Below, one piece after another: positions 35,580-55,758 of a stretch of DNA of 64,000 nt. The translations under genes and the position numbers were made by a program. Within the stretch, counting starts at the first letter, position 1. Each line of letters begins with the position of its first letter. Source of the stretch: an uncultured Alphaproteobacteria bacterium (GTDB taxonomy: Bacteria > Pseudomonadota > Alphaproteobacteria > Geminicoccales > Geminicoccaceae); NCBI GenBank assembly GCA_937926445.1, contig CALBAK010000069.1, positions 1 to 64,000 of the forward strand, given 5' to 3'. The notes below the pieces were generated by a model. It saw only the letters and a list, made by a program, of their open reading frames with translations. It searched no databases and had not been told where the DNA came from.

Positions 35580-37901
35580 CTAAGCCGAAGATCGCTCGGG
35601 CCCCGCTCGATCGCGCGCGTCGCGAATGGCCCGCCAGACCCTCTCGGGATTGAGCGGCGGGTCGAGCCGATCGACGCCCAGGGGCCGCAAGGCGTCGCGC
35701 ACCGCCGCCAGGACCGCCGCCGGCGCGCCGTTGCTCGGGAGCTCGCCCAGGCCCTTCACGCCGAGCGGATTGCGGGTCGAGGGCGTGCCCAGAAAGGCGA
35801 GGTCGACGGCCGGCACATCGGCCGCGCGCGGGATCGCGTAGTCGAGGAGCGAGCCGGTCAGGAGCTGGCCGCTCGTCGGCTCGTAGACGATCCGCTCGAA
35901 GAGCGCCTCGCCGATCCCGGCTGCGACGCCGCCCTGGACCTGACCCGCCGCGAGCACCGGGTCGAGCACCCGGCCGATGTCGAGGGCGGTCGCGACCCGC
36001 ACCACCCGGACGAGTCCGGTCTCGGGGTCGACCTCGACCTCGGCCACGGTCACACCGGCGGGCCAGGTCTGGACCGGGTCGACCGAAGGCTGCTCGACGA
36101 GCAGCGGAGTGCCGCTGGCTGCCGCTTGCCGGGCGAGTTCGGCGAAGCCGACCCGCCGGTCGGTCCCGGCGACCAGGACCGCGGCGTCCTCGAGGCGGAG
36201 GTCGGCCGGCGCCGCCTCGAGCAGCTCGGCCGCGAGCATCCGGATCCGCTCGGCGAGCGCCGCGGAACCGCGATGGAGGCTCGCACCACTCACCACCATC
36301 GAAGAGGAGCCGCCCGTCCCGGGCCCGCTCGGGGAGAGGTCGGTGTCGCCCTGGCGGATCCGCACCCGCTCGGGCGAAAGGCCGAGCCGGCCCGCGACGA
36401 TGCGAGCGAGCACCGTGGCGTGGCCCTGGCCCGTGCTCCTTGTTCCGGTCCGGGCCTCGACGGTGCCGTCTTCGAGGAGCTCGAGCCGGGCGCACTCGCC
36501 CTGCAGCGCCCCGGTCGGGTGCAGATGGCAGGCGACGCCGAAGCCGAGCAAGCGGCCGCGAGCCCGGGCCTCGGCCCGCCGGCGGGGGCGGCCTTCCGGG
36601 TCGGCGAGGGCCAGGGCGCGCTCGAGGAGCGCCGGGGCGTCGAACGGCTCGTAGTCGTGGCCGAGCGGCGTGGTCCAGGGAAAATCTTCGGGACGCAAGA
36701 GGTTCCGCCGGCGGAGTGCCACCGGATCGAGGCCGAGCTCGTGGGCCGCCCGGTCTACCGCGGCCTCGAGCAGCGCGAACGTCTCGGGCTTGCCCGCACC
36801 CCGGATCGCATCGACCGGGGCCGTGTTCGTGTAGGCGCAGCGGACCCGCACGGCGATCGCCGGGATCCGGTAGAGACCCGAGATCACGCGGGAGAGGCCG
36901 GTCGTGGGGACGATCGCGGCGAGGCTCGAGAGCCAGGCGCCGAGACCCGCCACGGCGTCCACTCGAAGCGCCAGGAAGCGGCCCTGGCCGTCGAGGGCGA
37001 GCTCGAGCGCGGCATCGAGGTCGCGGGCCCGGGCATCGGCCGAGAAGTGCTCGGCCCGCTCGGCGGCCCAGCGGACCGGCCGGCCGAGCCGGCGGGCCGC
37101 CCAGGCGACGAGCGCGGTCTCGGGATAGGCCGGGAATTTCGGGCCGAAGCCGCCGCCCACGTCCTCGGTGATCACGCGAAGGCTCGAAGGTTCCCAACCG
37201 AGTGCGGCGAGTAGGAGTTTCTTCTGCAGATGCGGGCCCTGGCTCGTCACCGCGAGCGTGGTCCGCCGAGCCGCCGGCTCGTGCACGGCCCAGGCGGCCC
37301 GCGGTTCGAGGTACACGGCGGCGAGGCCGGCGGTGCGGTTCTCGACCCGTACGATCCGCGCGGCGCGGGCGAAAGCCGCCTCGACTGCGGCCGGATCGCC
37401 CTGCCGCCAGTCGATCGCGAGATTGCCCGGCACCTCGGGGTGGAGCTCGGCCGCACCCGGGGCGAGGGCCGCGCGCGGCTCGACGACCGCGGGGAGCGGC
37501 TCGAGCTCGACCGCGATCGCCTCGAGCGCGTCGCGGGCGAGCGCGTCGCTTTCGGCGACGACCAGGGCCAGAGCCTCGCCCGCATGGCGGACCCGGTCGC
37601 GGGCCAGAAGCGGTCGCGGCGGCTCGCGCAAGGGCCGACCCGCGGCATCCACGAGCCGGGCCTCGGCCGGGAGGGGTCCCAGTCCCGCCGCATCCAGTTC
37701 GGCCGCGGTCGCGACCAGCGCCACCCCGGGCAGGGCACGGGCAGCCCTCGTTTCGATCGCGCGGATCCGGGCGTGCGCGTGCTGGGCGCGCAGGAAGCGG
37801 GCGACGAACGCGCCCGCGGGCGCCGTGTCGTCGGTGAAACGGCCCCGGCCTTCGAGCAGCCGCCCGTCTTCGAGCCGCCGCCCCGGCGCGTCGCCCGCCA
37901 T
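35580..37901 (-). CDS. Orphan molybdenum hydroxylase large subunit (CoxL/XdhB-like)
   Basis: 773-residue molybdopterin-cytosine-dinucleotide-binding subunit of the xanthine dehydrogenase/CO dehydrogenase/aldehyde oxidase family. N-terminal RRLEDGRLLEGRGRFTDD; DVGGGFGPKF and IRGAGKPETFALLEAAVD (normally A-Y-R-G-A-G-R-P-E) bind the cofactor; RSTGQGHATVLARIVA is canonical; GVKGLGELPSNGAPAA holds the catalytic Glu. The CODH loop with its cysteine (A-Y-x-C-S-F-R) is absent, so it is not a CO dehydrogenase. No FAD (medium) or 2Fe-2S (small) subunit lies nearby. ATG 37899-37901 with GGAGG sits only 19 bases after the tRNA-Thr 3' end on the same strand. Confidence 0.88.
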   Translation of the reverse strand: MAGDAPGRRLEDGRLLEGRGRFTDDTAPAGAFVARFLRAQHAHARIRAIETRAARALPGVALVATAAELDAAGLGPLPAEARLVDAAGRPLREPPRPLLARDRVRHAGEALALVVAESDALARDALEAIAVELEPLPAVVEPRAALAPGAAELHPEVPGNLAIDWRQGDPAAVEAAFARAARIVRVENRTAGLAAVYLEPRAAWAVHEPAARRTTLAVTSQGPHLQKKLLLAALGWEPSSLRVITEDVGGGFGPKFPAYPETALVAWAARRLGRPVRWAAERAEHFSADARARDLDAALELALDGQGRFLALRVDAVAGLGAWLSSLAAIVPTTGLSRVISGLYRIPAIAVRVRCAYTNTAPVDAIRGAGKPETFALLEAAVDRAAHELGLDPVALRRRNLLRPEDFPWTTPLGHDYEPFDAPALLERALALADPEGRPRRRAEARARGRLLGFGVACHLHPTGALQGECARLELLEDGTVEARTGTRSTGQGHATVLARIVAGRLGLSPERVRIRQGDTDLSPSGPGTGGSSSMVVSGASLHRGSAALAERIRMLAAELLEAAPADLRLEDAAVLVAGTDRRVGFAELARQAAASGTPLLVEQPSVDPVQTWPAGVTVAEVEVDPETGLVRVVRVATALDIGRVLDPVLAAGQVQGGVAAGIGEALFERIVYEPTSGQLLTGSLLDYAIPRAADVPAVDLAFLGTPSTRNPLGVKGLGELPSNGAPAAVLAAVRDALRPLGVDRLDPPLNPERVWRAIRDARDRAGPERSSA

Positions 37902-37920
37902 CGCCGTCCTCCCGCCGGTC

Positions 37921-37995
37921 TGGTGCCGGCGGAGGGGATCGAACCCCCGACCTCCCGCTTACAAGGCGGATGCTCTACCGCTGAGCTACGCCGGC
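37921..37995 (-). tRNA. tRNA-Thr(UGU)
   Basis: Cloverleaf folds completely: 7-bp acceptor GCCGGCG/CGCCGGC, D-arm GCTC/GAGC, anticodon stem TCCGC/GCGGG with loop CTTGTAA (anticodon TGT at 37961-37963), T-arm with TTCGATC, and an encoded CCA. 75 nt in total. It is 11 bases downstream of rlmB and 19 bases upstream of the CoxL-like start. Confidence 0.95.
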
Positions 37996-38006
37996 CGCCG
38001 CCGAGC

Positions 38007-38777
38007 CTAGGGACGGGGCAGGCCCCGGGCAAGGAGATAGAGGGCGATGCCGGCGGCGACCGCGACATTCAGGCTCGCCATGCGCGGGGCGGTGGCGAGC
38101 TTCGCCACGAGGTCGCAATGCTCGACCACGAGCCGGCGCAGGCCCTTCTCCTCCGAGCCCAGCACGAGCGCCCGGCGCGGCCGGAAGGGCAGGGCCTCGA
38201 CCGGTGGCTCGGCCCGCGCCTCGAGCCCCACGATCCAGAAGCCCGCGCGCTTCAGGGCCTCGAGTGCCTGGACCAGGTTGGCGACTTCGACGATCGGGAC
38301 CATGTCGAGGGCGCCGCAGGCGGCCTTGGCGCAGGCGGGACCGAGGGGTGCCGAGCGGCGCTCGGGAACGATCACGCCGGCCACGTCGAGGGCGGCCGCA
38401 CTCCTCAGGATCGCCCCGAGGTTGCGCGGGTCCTGGATCCGGTCGAGGACGAGGACCAGGGCCTCCGCGCCCAGGCCGGCCAGGAGCGATTCGAGCGAGC
38501 GGTCCGGCAACGGGCCCACCAGGAGCGCGCAGCCCTGATGAACCACGTCCGGCGGCAGGAACCGAGCGAGCTCGGCCGGGGCGACCCGCTCGACGAGGAG
38601 CCCGGGCCGCTCGACGAGCCGGCCGAGACGTTCGAGCGCGGGGCCGGTGGCGAGCAGCCGGCGGCAGGGTCGCAAGGGGTTGTCGAGGGCGGCGGCGACC
38701 GCGTGGTGGCCATAGAACCAGAGCCCCTCGGGCGGGGCCGGGCGACGGTCCGGCGAGGTAGTGGGCGGGTCGTACAA
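38007..38777 (-). CDS. rlmB: 23S rRNA (guanosine-2'-O)-methyltransferase RlmB / TrmH family
   Basis: SPOUT-class enzyme that methylates the ribose of a 23S rRNA guanosine (G2251 in E. coli). The N-terminal L30e-like RNA-binding domain (LWFYGHHAVAAALDNP) is followed by the knotted domain with LVLDRIQDPRNLGAILRSAAALDV, ALVLGSEEKGLRRLVVEHCD and the terminal ASLNVAVAAGIALYLLARG, the three SpoU motifs. The start is uncertain: no ATG fits. TTG at 38775-38777 (256 residues) is the best choice, because an earlier start would run through the promoter of the divergent tRNA genes. Its position beside tRNA-Tyr is conserved in alphaproteobacteria. Confidence 0.9.
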   Translation of the reverse strand: MYDPPTTSPDRRPAPPEGLWFYGHHAVAAALDNPLRPCRRLLATGPALERLGRLVERPGLLVERVAPAELARFLPPDVVHQGCALLVGPLPDRSLESLLAGLGAEALVLVLDRIQDPRNLGAILRSAAALDVAGVIVPERRSAPLGPACAKAACGALDMVPIVEVANLVQALEALKRAGFWIVGLEARAEPPVEALPFRPRRALVLGSEEKGLRRLVVEHCDLVAKLATAPRMASLNVAVAAGIALYLLARGLPRP

Positions 38778-38814
38778 ACTGGTCTCGGGCTGAAGGGCGG
38801 GGCCGGCATAGCGA

Positions 38815-38843
38815 TTGACAAGGCCGCGGGAAAGCCCATATCT
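38815..38843 (+). promoter_or_regulatory. Promoter of the tRNA-Tyr/Gly/Trp-secE unit
   Basis: TTGACA (38815-38820), 17 bases, ATATCT (38838-38843), 27 bases before tRNA-Tyr. Perfect -35 with optimal spacing and the one AT-rich patch here. Confidence 0.7.
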
Positions 38844-38869
38844 CGCCCGGCCTCGAGCCGGGGACCGCT

Positions 38870-38955
38870 GGAGGGGTGGCCGAGCGGTCAAAGGCAGCAG
38901 ACTGTAAATCTGCCGACGAACGTCTACGTAGGTTCGAATCCTACCCCCTCCACCA
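38870..38955 (+). tRNA. tRNA-Tyr(GUA)
   Basis: 86 nt with encoded CCA. Acceptor GGAGGGG/CCCCTCC, anticodon loop CTGTAAA with GTA at 38904-38906, and the long class II variable arm (CCGACGAACGTCTACG region) expected of tRNA-Tyr. TTCGAAT T-loop. Confidence 0.96.
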
Positions 38956-38962
38956 CGGCCGG

Positions 38963-39036
<74 letters not shown>

Positions 39037-39150
39037 CTCTGTCGAAGAGCTCTTGCGCGGCCGGCAGGTCTGGCCTAAGGAGGCGCTCCGGGCGGTGGAC
39101 GAGGGTCCGCGGCACGCTGCTGTTCGACCGCGTCCGGGCGCGCCGGGTAG

Positions 39151-39226
39151 AGGAGTGTAGCTCAACTGGCAGAGCACCGGTCTCCAAAACCGGGGGTTGG
39201 GGGTTCGAGCCCCTCCACTCCTGCCA
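39151..39226 (+). tRNA. tRNA-Trp(CCA)
   Basis: 76 nt with encoded CCA. Acceptor AGGAGTG/CACTCCT, anticodon stem CCGGT/ACCGG, loop CTCCAAA with CCA at 39184-39186, T-loop TTCGAGC. The 114 bases before it, where many relatives carry a tuf copy, hold no gene. secE follows 64 bases later. Confidence 0.96.
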
Positions 39227-39290
39227 CCCGGACCGGATCCCGGCACGCCAGCTAGGAAGCGATCTCCGCCCGAGCTCGGGTCGAAGGACG

Positions 39291-39488
39291 ATGGCGAAGA
39301 CGTCGCCGGCGCAGTTCGTTCGCGAGGTGCGCCAAGAGCTGCAGAAGGTAACCTGGCCCTCCCGCAAGGAGCTGGTCGCCACCACTTTGAGCGTGGTGGC
39401 GATGTCGGCCCTGGCCGCGCTCTTCTTCTTCCTGGTCGACCAGGTGCTCGCCTGGTTCGTGCAGCTCGCGCTCGGGATCGGTCGCTGA
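39291..39488 (+). CDS. secE: Preprotein translocase subunit SecE
   Basis: Single-span clamp of the SecYEG channel in the inner membrane. 65 residues, the short form usual outside enterobacteria. The amphipathic helix FVREVRQELQKVTWPSRKEL, with the conserved V-x-W-P, precedes one transmembrane helix (ALAALFFFLVDQVLAWFVQLA). Its TGA overlaps the nusG ATG (TGATG), so the pair is translationally coupled. A GTCGAAGGACG leader provides the ribosome-binding site. Confidence 0.96.
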   Translation: MAKTSPAQFVREVRQELQKVTWPSRKELVATTLSVVAMSALAALFFFLVDQVLAWFVQLALGIGR

Positions 39489-40018
39489 TGGCCAAGCGCT
39501 GGTACATCATCCACGTCTATTCGGGCTTCGAGAAGAAGGTCCGTGACGCGCTGCGGGAGCAGGCCCAGCGGAAAGGTCTTTCTCACTATTTCGACGAGAT
39601 CCTCGTGCCGATGGAGGAAGTGGTCGAGGTCCATCGCGGCAAGAAGGTGCCGACCGAGCGCAAGTTCTTCCCGGGCTACGTGCTCGTTAAGATGGAGCTC
39701 AACGACGAGACCTGGTCGCTGGTGCGCAACACCGGCAAGGTGACAGGCTTCCTCGGGCCGGGCGGCAAGCCCGCGCCGATCCCCGACGCCGAGGCCGAGC
39801 GGATCATCCACCAGGTGGCCGAGGTCAAGGAGCACCCCAAGCCCACGATCAGCTTCGTGCCGGGCGACCAGGTGCGGGTCGCCGAGGGGCCGTTCGCCTC
39901 CTTCAGCGGCACGGTCGAGGAGGTCGACGAGGCCAAGGGGCGGCTCAAGGTACTGGTCTCGATTTTCGGCCGGGCGACCCCGGTCGAGCTCGAATATTCG
40001 CAGGTGGAGCGGACCTGA
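39488..40018 (+). CDS. nusG: Transcription termination/antitermination factor NusG
   Basis: Binds the RNA polymerase clamp, suppresses pausing and links to Rho or ribosomal S10. 176 residues. The NGN domain starts MAKRWYIIHVYSGFEKKVRDAL and includes KFFPGYVLVKMEL and TGKVTGFLG. A linker leads to the KOW domain, VPGDQVRVAEGPFASFSGTVEEVD, ending VELEYSQVERT. The length matches E. coli-type NusG without an insertion. The start overlaps the secE stop. Confidence 0.97.
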   Translation: MAKRWYIIHVYSGFEKKVRDALREQAQRKGLSHYFDEILVPMEEVVEVHRGKKVPTERKFFPGYVLVKMELNDETWSLVRNTGKVTGFLGPGGKPAPIPDAEAERIIHQVAEVKEHPKPTISFVPGDQVRVAEGPFASFSGTVEEVDEAKGRLKVLVSIFGRATPVELEYSQVERT

Positions 40019-40085
40019 CGCCGCTCGCTCGTAGCGGGAGCGCCCGGCTCGGGCGCGCACGAACCGCGCAGGAGGAGAAGGCCGG

Positions 40086-40517
40086 ATGGCCAAGAAGGTC
40101 GTGGGCTACATCAAGCTGCAGGTGCCGGCCGGCAAGGCCAACCCGTCGCCGCCCATCGGGCCGGCGCTGGGTCAGCGCGGCCTCAACATCATGCAGTTCT
40201 GCAAGGAGTTCAACGCCGCCACGCAGGGTCTCGAGCCGGGCATGCCGATCCCGGTCGTGATCACGGCCTATGCCGATCGGACCTTCAGCTTCACGACCCG
40301 CACGCCGCCCGCCTCCTACTATCTGAAGAAGGCGGCGGGGCTCGAGAAGGGCAGCCAGCAGCCGGGCAAGGCGGCGCCGGTTGGCAAGGTCACGATGGCG
40401 CAGATCCGCGAGATCGCCCAGGCCAAGATGAAGGACCTCAATGCGGTCGATCTCGAGGGAGCGGTCGAGATGATCAAGGGTTCGGCGCGCTCAATGGGCC
40501 TGCAGGTGGTGGAGTGA
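40086..40517 (+). CDS. rplK: 50S ribosomal protein L11
   Basis: Forms the GTPase-associated centre stalk base with 23S rRNA helices 43-44; needed for RelA-dependent (p)ppGpp synthesis. 143 residues. [25 protein letters not shown] is the signature thiostrepton-loop region (unaltered prolines), followed by the RNA-binding C-domain with [32 protein letters not shown] lies just upstream of ATG 40086. It is four bases from rplA. Confidence 0.97.
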   Translation: MAKKVVGYIKLQVPAGKANPSPPIGPALGQRGLNIMQFCKEFNAATQGLEPGMPIPVVITAYADRTFSFTTRTPPASYYLKKAAGLEKGSQQPGKAAPVGKVTMAQIREIAQAKMKDLNAVDLEGAVEMIKGSARSMGLQVVE

Positions 40518-40521
40518 GGCC

Positions 40522-41217
40522 ATGGCGCGCATCGGCAAGCGAATGAAGGCGGCGCTCGCCCTGGTCGACCGGACCAAGGCCTTGCCGCTCCCCGAGGCGG
40601 TCGAGCTGGTCAAGCAGACCGCCAAGGCCAAGTTCGACGAGACGATCGAGTTGGCGCTGGCACTCGGCGTCGACCCGCGGCACGCCGACCAGATGGTGCG
40701 CGGTACGGTGACGCTGCCGCACGGCACCGGCAAGACCGTGCGGGTAGCGGTGTTCGCTCGCGGCGAGCGGGCCGAGGAGGCGAGGGCGGCGGGAGCCGAC
40801 ATCGTCGGCGCCGAGGATCTCGCGGAGAAGATCCAGGCGGGCGAGATCGAGTTCGAGCGCTGCATCGCCACCCCGGACATGATGCCGCTGGTCGGCCGGC
40901 TCGGCCGCATCCTGGGTCCGCGCGGGCTCATGCCGAACCCCAAGCTCGGCACGGTGACGGCGAATGTCCGAGAGGCGGTCCAAGCTGCCAAGGGCGGCCA
41001 GATTCAATTCCGGGTCGAGAAGGCCGGCATCGTGCACGCGGGGGTGGGCAAGGCGAGCTTTCCCGAGGAGAAGCTCGTCGAAAACGTCAAGGCGCTCGTG
41101 GACGCCGTCAACCGGGCCAAGCCTTCGGGTGCCAAGGGCACCTATCTCAAGCGGGCGCATCTTTCCTCGACGATGGGCCCGGGCATCCGGCTCGAGATCG
41201 CGAGCCTCGTGAGCTGA
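40522..41217 (+). CDS. rplA: 50S ribosomal protein L1
   Basis: Builds the mobile L1 stalk that contacts E-site tRNA; in many bacteria it also represses its own operon by binding the rplK leader. 231 residues. [60 protein letters not shown] and [11 protein letters not shown] are standard. ATG 40522, GTGAGGCC upstream. Confidence 0.97.
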   Translation: MARIGKRMKAALALVDRTKALPLPEAVELVKQTAKAKFDETIELALALGVDPRHADQMVRGTVTLPHGTGKTVRVAVFARGERAEEARAAGADIVGAEDLAEKIQAGEIEFERCIATPDMMPLVGRLGRILGPRGLMPNPKLGTVTANVREAVQAAKGGQIQFRVEKAGIVHAGVGKASFPEEKLVENVKALVDAVNRAKPSGAKGTYLKRAHLSSTMGPGIRLEIASLVS

Positions 41218-41242
41218 GAGCGGCGCCGCTCGAGAAAAGGGC

Positions 41243-41270
41243 TTGCGCTGCGATGGCAAGGCTGTATGGT
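41243..41270 (+). promoter_or_regulatory. Promoter of rplJ-rplL-rpoB-rpoC
   Basis: TTGCGC, 16 bases, TATGGT, 26 bases after rplA and about 157 before rplJ. The resulting leader contains a 5-bp hairpin at 41310-41325 followed by a weak T4 and is the expected site of L10-L12 autogenous control. Confidence 0.5.
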
Positions 41271-41426
41271 TGCGGGCCTCAGATGCACAGATCCGAAGGG
41301 TGGGCCGCGGGCGCCGAGAAGCGCCGGTGGCAGCTGTTTTGCGCTCTGCGTCGGGCACGGCCTTTGGTTGCCCGGGGCGGTCGGGCGGCTCGCGCGACGG
41401 GATCCGGGTGAGGGGCGGAGGCTGGG

Positions 41427-41942
41427 GTGCTGCGCGCCGAGAAATCTCAGGTCGTCGACCGGCTGCACGCGACGCTCGTGGACGCCGAGGTGGTCGTCGT
41501 GACCCACTACAAGGGGCTCACGGTGGCTGAGTTCGGCGAGCTCAGGGGTCAGCTGCGGGCGGTCGGCGGGACGCTCAAGGTGACCAAGAATCGGCTCGCG
41601 AAGCGGGCGCTCGACGGCACGCCGTTCACCGGTTTGGGCGACATGCTCAAGGGGCCGACCGCGATCGCGATCGCCCGCGAGCCGGTGGCGGTGCCGAAGG
41701 CGCTGGTCGAGTTCGCTCGGAAGAACGAGAAGCTCGCGATCGTGGGCGGCGGGCTCAAGGGTGCGGTGCTCGACGCGGCCGCCGTCAAGGCGCTCGCCGA
41801 GTTGCCGTCGCTCGACGTGCTGCGGGCGCAACTCGTGGGCCTCTTGCAGGCGCCGGCCTCGCGGCTCGTGGCGCTCCTGCAGGCGCCGGGCCAGCGACTC
41901 GCGCGGGTGCTCAAGGCTCATTCGGAGAAGCAGGCGGCCTGA
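41427..41942 (+). CDS. rplJ: 50S ribosomal protein L10
   Basis: Anchors the L7/L12 dimers to the ribosome and, with them, represses its own mRNA leader. 171 residues from GTG 41427, with GGGGCGGAGG upstream. The rRNA-binding domain has HYKGLTVAEFGELRGQLRAVGG and VTKNRLAKRAL; the C-terminal helix (VALLQAPGQRLARVLKAHSEK) binds L7/L12. The 209-base 5' gap matches the usual rplJ leader length. Confidence 0.96.
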   Translation: MLRAEKSQVVDRLHATLVDAEVVVVTHYKGLTVAEFGELRGQLRAVGGTLKVTKNRLAKRALDGTPFTGLGDMLKGPTAIAIAREPVAVPKALVEFARKNEKLAIVGGGLKGAVLDAAAVKALAELPSLDVLRAQLVGLLQAPASRLVALLQAPGQRLARVLKAHSEKQAA

Positions 41943-42017
41943 AGCCGGGCCGGGTGGGAATTCGGGCGCCGGGCGGCCGGCCGGCGCGCCAGCGGGGTTC
42001 GTGCAGGAGAGAGTGTG

Positions 42018-42401
42018 ATGGCGAATCTGGAGCAGCTCGTCGAGGATCTGTCGAAGCTGACCGTGCTCGAGGCGGCCCAGCTCTCGAAGATGCTCGAGGA
42101 GAAGTGGGGGGTCTCGGCGGCCGCGCCGGTGGCGGTGGCGGCGGTGGCCGGTGCGGCGGCTCCGGCCGCTGCGGCCCCGGTCGAGGAGAAGACCGAGTTC
42201 GACGTCATCCTGGCCTCGGCCGGTGCCAACAAGATCAACGTGATCAAGGAGGTGCGGGCGATCACCGGGCTCGGTCTCAAGGAGGCCAAGGACCTGGTCG
42301 AGGCCGCACCGAAGCCGGTCAAAGAGGGCGTCTCCAAAGACGAGGCGGCCAAGATCAAGGCCCAGCTCGAGGCCGCCGGCGCGACCGTCGAGGTCAAGTA
42401 A
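42018..42401 (+). CDS. rplL: 50S ribosomal protein L7/L12
   Basis: Multi-copy stalk protein that recruits elongation factors. 127 residues from ATG 42018; a GTG directly before it (42015) is a less likely start because AGGAGA then lies too close. The dimerisation domain ([21 protein letters not shown]) is joined by an alanine-rich hinge to the factor-binding domain with [20 protein letters not shown] and [19 protein letters not shown]. All conserved. A 207-base gap with a strong hairpin separates it from rpoB. Confidence 0.97.
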   Translation: MANLEQLVEDLSKLTVLEAAQLSKMLEEKWGVSAAAPVAVAAVAGAAAPAAAAPVEEKTEFDVILASAGANKINVIKEVRAITGLGLKEAKDLVEAAPKPVKEGVSKDEAAKIKAQLEAAGATVEVK

Positions 42402-42512
42402 GGCGGCACTTGCGCCGCATTCCGCCCCGGCGGGGCGGCCTTCCGGTCGCGGTCGACCGCGGGGCTGGCCCGTCCGGGGACCGTCACGGGAATTCTGGGC
42501 GGACGGTGGTCC

Positions 42513-42538
42513 GGCCGTGGAACGCCTGTTCCACGGCC
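42513..42538 (+). promoter_or_regulatory. rplL-rpoB intercistronic hairpin (attenuator or processing site)
   Basis: GGCCGTGGAAC, four-base loop, GTTCCACGGCC: a perfect 11-bp stem 112 bases after rplL and 70 before rpoB. No T-run follows. The position matches the attenuator/RNase III site that sets the ribosomal-protein to polymerase ratio in E. coli. Confidence 0.6.
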
Positions 42539-42608
42539 CGTCCGTGTTGAGCGCCGCGCCGGACGGGCGAGCCGGCGGGGTGTTTCGAGGCAACGACGAG
42601 GGCGAGCG

Positions 42609-46745
<4,137 letters not shown>

Positions 46746-46797
46746 GCGGGCGGGTTCTAGGTCGGCGGGCGGAACGGCAGCGAGCGGGCGGACAGCG

Positions 46798-50970
<4,173 letters not shown>

Positions 50971-50975
50971 GCGGG

Positions 50976-51004
50976 GCGCGGCCGGCGCCGTGCGCCGGCC
51001 GCGC
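50976..51004 (+). terminator. Terminator hairpin after rpoC
   Basis: GCGCGGCCGGCG, five-base loop, CGCCGGCCGCGC: a perfect 12-bp stem starting five bases after the rpoC stop, followed by a CT-rich (CTTCTTC) rather than pure T stretch. It precedes a new promoter for rpsL. Confidence 0.6.
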
Positions 51005-51020
51005 CGCGGCTTCTTCGGGC

Positions 51021-51049
51021 TTGACGGGCTCGTTCCGCGAGCCTAAAAG
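51021..51049 (+). promoter_or_regulatory. Promoter of the str operon (rpsL-rpsG-fusA-tuf)
   Basis: TTGACG (51021-51026), 17 bases, TAAAAG (51044-51049), 183 bases before rpsL. This is among the best promoter matches in the window and lies just after the rpoC terminator. Confidence 0.7.
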
Positions 51050-51231
51050 GCGGGCCGCCATTGTCTTGGGTGCAGGCGGTGACCCTCGCGGATCAGACGC
51101 TGCACCGAACACAGGCGGCAAGGTTCGTGGCGGGAGACGACCGGGGCCGGGTGGCCGGCTGACGGTCGTTTTTCGTCGCAAGGCGCGCCCGTCGGGGCGC
51201 TGGGTCGGGCGACGGTCGAGGACGGTCAGGC

Positions 51232-51603
51232 ATGCCGACGATCAACCAGCTCGTGCGCAAGGGGCGGCAGCCCAAGCCGGAGCGCAACAAGGTGCCGGCG
51301 ATGCAGGCTTGCCCGCAGAAGCGGGGTGTGTGCACGCGCGTCTACACGACCACGCCCAAGAAGCCGAACTCGGCGCTGCGCAAGGTGGCTCGCGTGCGGC
51401 TGACCAACGGCTACGAGGTGACCTCCTACATCCCCGGCGAGGGGCACAATCTGCAGGAGCACTCGGTCGTGCTGATCCGCGGCGGCCGCGTCAAGGACCT
51501 GCCGGGCGTGCGCTACCACATCATCCGCGGCACGCTCGACACCCAGGGTGTGCAGGGGCGCAAGCAGGGGCGCTCCAAGTACGGCGTCAAGCGGCCGAAG
51601 TAA
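51232..51603 (+). CDS. rpsL: 30S ribosomal protein S12
   Basis: Decoding-centre protein. 123 residues. [14 protein letters not shown], the streptomycin-relevant lysines in [18 protein letters not shown] and [14 protein letters not shown] are wild type, and the conserved aspartate that can be methylthiolated is in the latter loop. C-terminal [15 protein letters not shown] is standard. First gene of the str operon, 12 bases from rpsG. Confidence 0.98.
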   Translation: MPTINQLVRKGRQPKPERNKVPAMQACPQKRGVCTRVYTTTPKKPNSALRKVARVRLTNGYEVTSYIPGEGHNLQEHSVVLIRGGRVKDLPGVRYHIIRGTLDTQGVQGRKQGRSKYGVKRPK

Positions 51604-52083
<480 letters not shown>

Positions 52084-52109
52084 CGCAGGCACGGGCCGAG
52101 GCGACGACC

Positions 52110-54185
<2,076 letters not shown>

Positions 54186-54223
54186 CGGACGGGCTGCTGG
54201 CGGTTTCGAGCGGAGGACCCAGG

Positions 54224-55414
<1,191 letters not shown>

Positions 55415-55439
55415 GGTCTGCGGACACGGATCGCGCGCC

Positions 55440-55748
55440 ATGGAAACCCAGAACATCCGCATCCGCCTCAAGGCCTTCGATCACCGCGTGCTCGACCAGT
55501 CGGTGCGCGAGATCGTCGGCACGGCGAAGCGGACCGGCGCCAGGGTGCGCGGTCCGATCCCGCTCCCGAACCGGATCGAGCGGTTCACGGTCAACCGCTC
55601 GCCGCACATCGACAAGAAGAGCCGCGAGCAGTTCGAGATCCGGACGCACAAGCGGCTGCTCGACATCGTCGACCCGACGCCGCAGACCGTGGACGCGCTC
55701 ATGAAGCTCGACCTCGCGGCCGGCGTCGACGTCGAGATCAAGCTCTGA
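55440..55748 (+). CDS. rpsJ: 30S ribosomal protein S10
   Basis: Head protein of the 30S subunit and, as NusE, partner of NusB/NusG. 102 residues from ATG 55440 ([20 protein letters not shown]). [19 protein letters not shown] and [19 protein letters not shown] are conserved. First gene of the S10 operon, only 25 bases after tuf, so it is probably transcribed through from the str operon. Confidence 0.97.
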   Translation: METQNIRIRLKAFDHRVLDQSVREIVGTAKRTGARVRGPIPLPNRIERFTVNRSPHIDKKSREQFEIRTHKRLLDIVDPTPQTVDALMKLDLAAGVDVEIKL

Positions 55749-55758
55749 GGGAACGGCG

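Noticed and set aside
35580-37901. Aerobic carbon monoxide dehydrogenase as energy source for the cbb operon
   Set aside because: The CoxL-like protein lacks the CODH active-site cysteine loop and has no CoxM/CoxS neighbours.
37921-37945. Integration (att) site at the 3' end of tRNA-Thr marking an island towards 29.8 kb
   Set aside because: I found no second copy of the tRNA 3' segment in the window and no integrase gene, so an island boundary is not supported.
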